The notes beneath the pieces were generated by a model. It did not search any database and was not told the origin of the DNA. It saw only the letters and a list, made by a program, of their open reading frames with translations. Positions 62,701 to 64,000 of a DNA stretch of 64,000 bases are shown here, one piece after another. The first letter of the stretch is position 1. Each line of letters begins with the position of its first letter. Location: the NCBI GenBank assembly GCA_963576565.1, contig OY755047.1, positions 5,922,931-5,986,930 on the forward strand, written 5' to 3'. Made by a program: the position numbers and the translations under genes. The stretch is from Aspidapion aeneum (taxonomy: Eukaryota; Arthropoda; Insecta; Coleoptera; Brentidae).

Positions 62701-64000
62701 GTTGCTCCGATTTCAAAATTTTTTATATATCTTTGCGTTTCAGATGATACTATACAATAGTAGTGTAAGCTATGGTGATCCTAATTTTTTCGATAAAAAA
62801 AAAGTTGCTCCGATTTCAAAAATTTTTATATATCTTTGCGTTTCAGATGATACTATACAATAGTAGTGTAAGCTATGGTGATCCTAATTTTTTCGATAAA
62901 AAAAAAGTTGCTCCGATTTCAAAAATTTTTATATATCTTTGCGTTTCAGATGATACTACACAATAGTAGTGTAAGCTAATTTTTTCGATAAAAAAAAAGT
63001 TGCTCCGATTTCAAAAATTTTTATATATCTTTGCGTTTCAGATGATACTACACAATAGTAGTGTAAGCTAATTTTTTCGATACAAAAAAAAGTTGCTCCG
63101 ATTTCAAAATTTTTTATATATCTTTGCGTTTCAGATGATACTACACAATAGTAGTGTAAGCTATGTTGATCCTAATTTTTTCGATAAAAAAAAAGTTGCT
63201 CCGATTTCAAAAATTTTTATATATCTTTGCGTTTCAGATGATACTATACAATAGTAGTGTAAGCTATGGTGATCCTAATTTTTTCGATAAAAAAAAAGTT
63301 GCTCCGATTTCAAAAATTTTTATATATCTTTGCGTTTCAGATGATACTATACAATAGTAGTGTAAGCTATGGTGATCCTAATTTTTTCGATAAAAAAAAA
63401 GTTGCTCCGATTTCAAAAATTTTTATATATCTTTGCGTTTCAGATGATACTACACAATAGTAGTGTAAGCTAATTTTTTCGATACAAAAAAAAGTTGCTC
63501 CGATTGCAAAATTTTTTATATATCTTTGCGTTTCAGATGATACTACACAATAGTAGTGTAAGCTATGTTGATCCTAATTTTTTCGATAAAAAAAAAGTTG
63601 CTCCGATTTCAAAATTTTTTATATATCTTTGCGTTTCAGATGATACTACACAATAGTAGTGTAAGCTAATTTTTTCGATAAAAAAAAAGTTGCTCCGATT
63701 TCAATAATTTTTATATATCTTTGCGTTTCAGATGATACTACACAATAGTAGTGTAAGCTACGGTGATCCTAATTTTTTCGATAAAAAAAAAGTTGCTCCG
63801 ATTTCAAAATTTTTTATATATCTTTGCGTTTCAGATGATACTACACAATAGTAGTGTAAGCTATGTTGATCCTAATTTTTTCGATAAAAAAAAAGTTGCT
63901 CCGATTTCAAAATTTTTTATATATCTTTGCGTTTCAGATGATACTACACAATAGTAGTGTAAGCTAATTTTTTCGATAAAAAAAGTTGCTCCGATTTCAA
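56749..64000 (+). repeat. Satellite array, 103-bp and 92-bp monomers
   Basis: More than 70 head-to-tail monomers run to the window end. Each contains TTTTTTCGATAAAAAAAAAG, TTGCTCCGATTTC, TATATCTTTGCGTTTCAG and ACTACACAATAGTAGTGTAA. The 103-bp form has 11 bases (TGGTGATCCTA or TGTTGATCCTA) missing from the 92-bp form. Forms alternate in patterned blocks of about 494 bp, and 59630-61050 repeats at 62580-64000 with an offset of 2950 bp. The open frames of 63-67 codons inside are artefacts: 103 is not a multiple of 3. Confidence 0.97.

Noticed and set aside
56959..63954. More than twenty similar open frames of 63-98 codons in the satellite
   Set aside because: They arise because each frame crosses about 1.9 monomers before a stop. 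The monomer is not a multiple of three bases, there is no splice or start context, and the frame depends on monomer class order.
56749..64000. CRISPR-like direct repeats
   Set aside because: There are no unique spacers; the whole monomer is conserved, which defines a satellite.

Overview
The window looks like insect nuclear DNA, probably a beetle-like genome with many transposons (the order is inferred from LINE style and gene sequence, with low confidence). It is AT-rich, its genes have many GT-AG introns, and the introns are packed with nested mobile elements. Prokaryotic features are absent.

Three protein-coding genes can be read. (1) Tropomyosin-1 (Tm1), + strand, coding exons from 8350 to 17524. 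The exons join in phase into the canonical 284-residue coiled coil, and a second C-terminal exon lies at 16915-17009. (2) Synaptotagmin-4 (Syt4), - strand, 34125 down to 19602. Eight coding exons join in phase into 452 residues with an N-terminal membrane anchor, a Pro/Ser-rich linker and two C2 domains. The C2A domain carries the Asp-to-Ser change typical of Syt4. Tm1 and Syt4 converge tail to tail and share about 2 kb of 3' sequence. (3) An unrecognised + strand gene starts at 40450, head to head with Syt4. It has a 348-codon acidic first exon, an exon at 42239-42326, a Ser-rich cassette present in three tandem copies (50246, 51302, 52457) and an exon at 56193-56285. It runs out of the window.

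Region by region: 1-8290 is intergenic (hAT pieces, foldback elements, a hAT inserted in a foldback element). 8291-18600 is Tm1; its introns hold a degenerate repeat field, LINEs with younger elements inside them, and a pogo-like element carrying a tRNA-like sequence. 18600-34400 is Syt4, with a LINE-in-LINE, hAT MITEs, large palindromes and two copies of a TIR element with a GACA microsatellite. 34400-40400 holds a Penelope-like fragment, a CpG-rich patch, a long AT repeat and a foldback-like element built of 40-bp palindromes inside a LINE. 40450-56285 is the third gene. 56749-64000 is a satellite array of 103-bp and 92-bp monomers, with higher-order periods near 494 and 2950 bp. The satellite monomer matches one end of the GACA-bearing element found three times elsewhere in the window, so the window holds both a satellite and its likely source.
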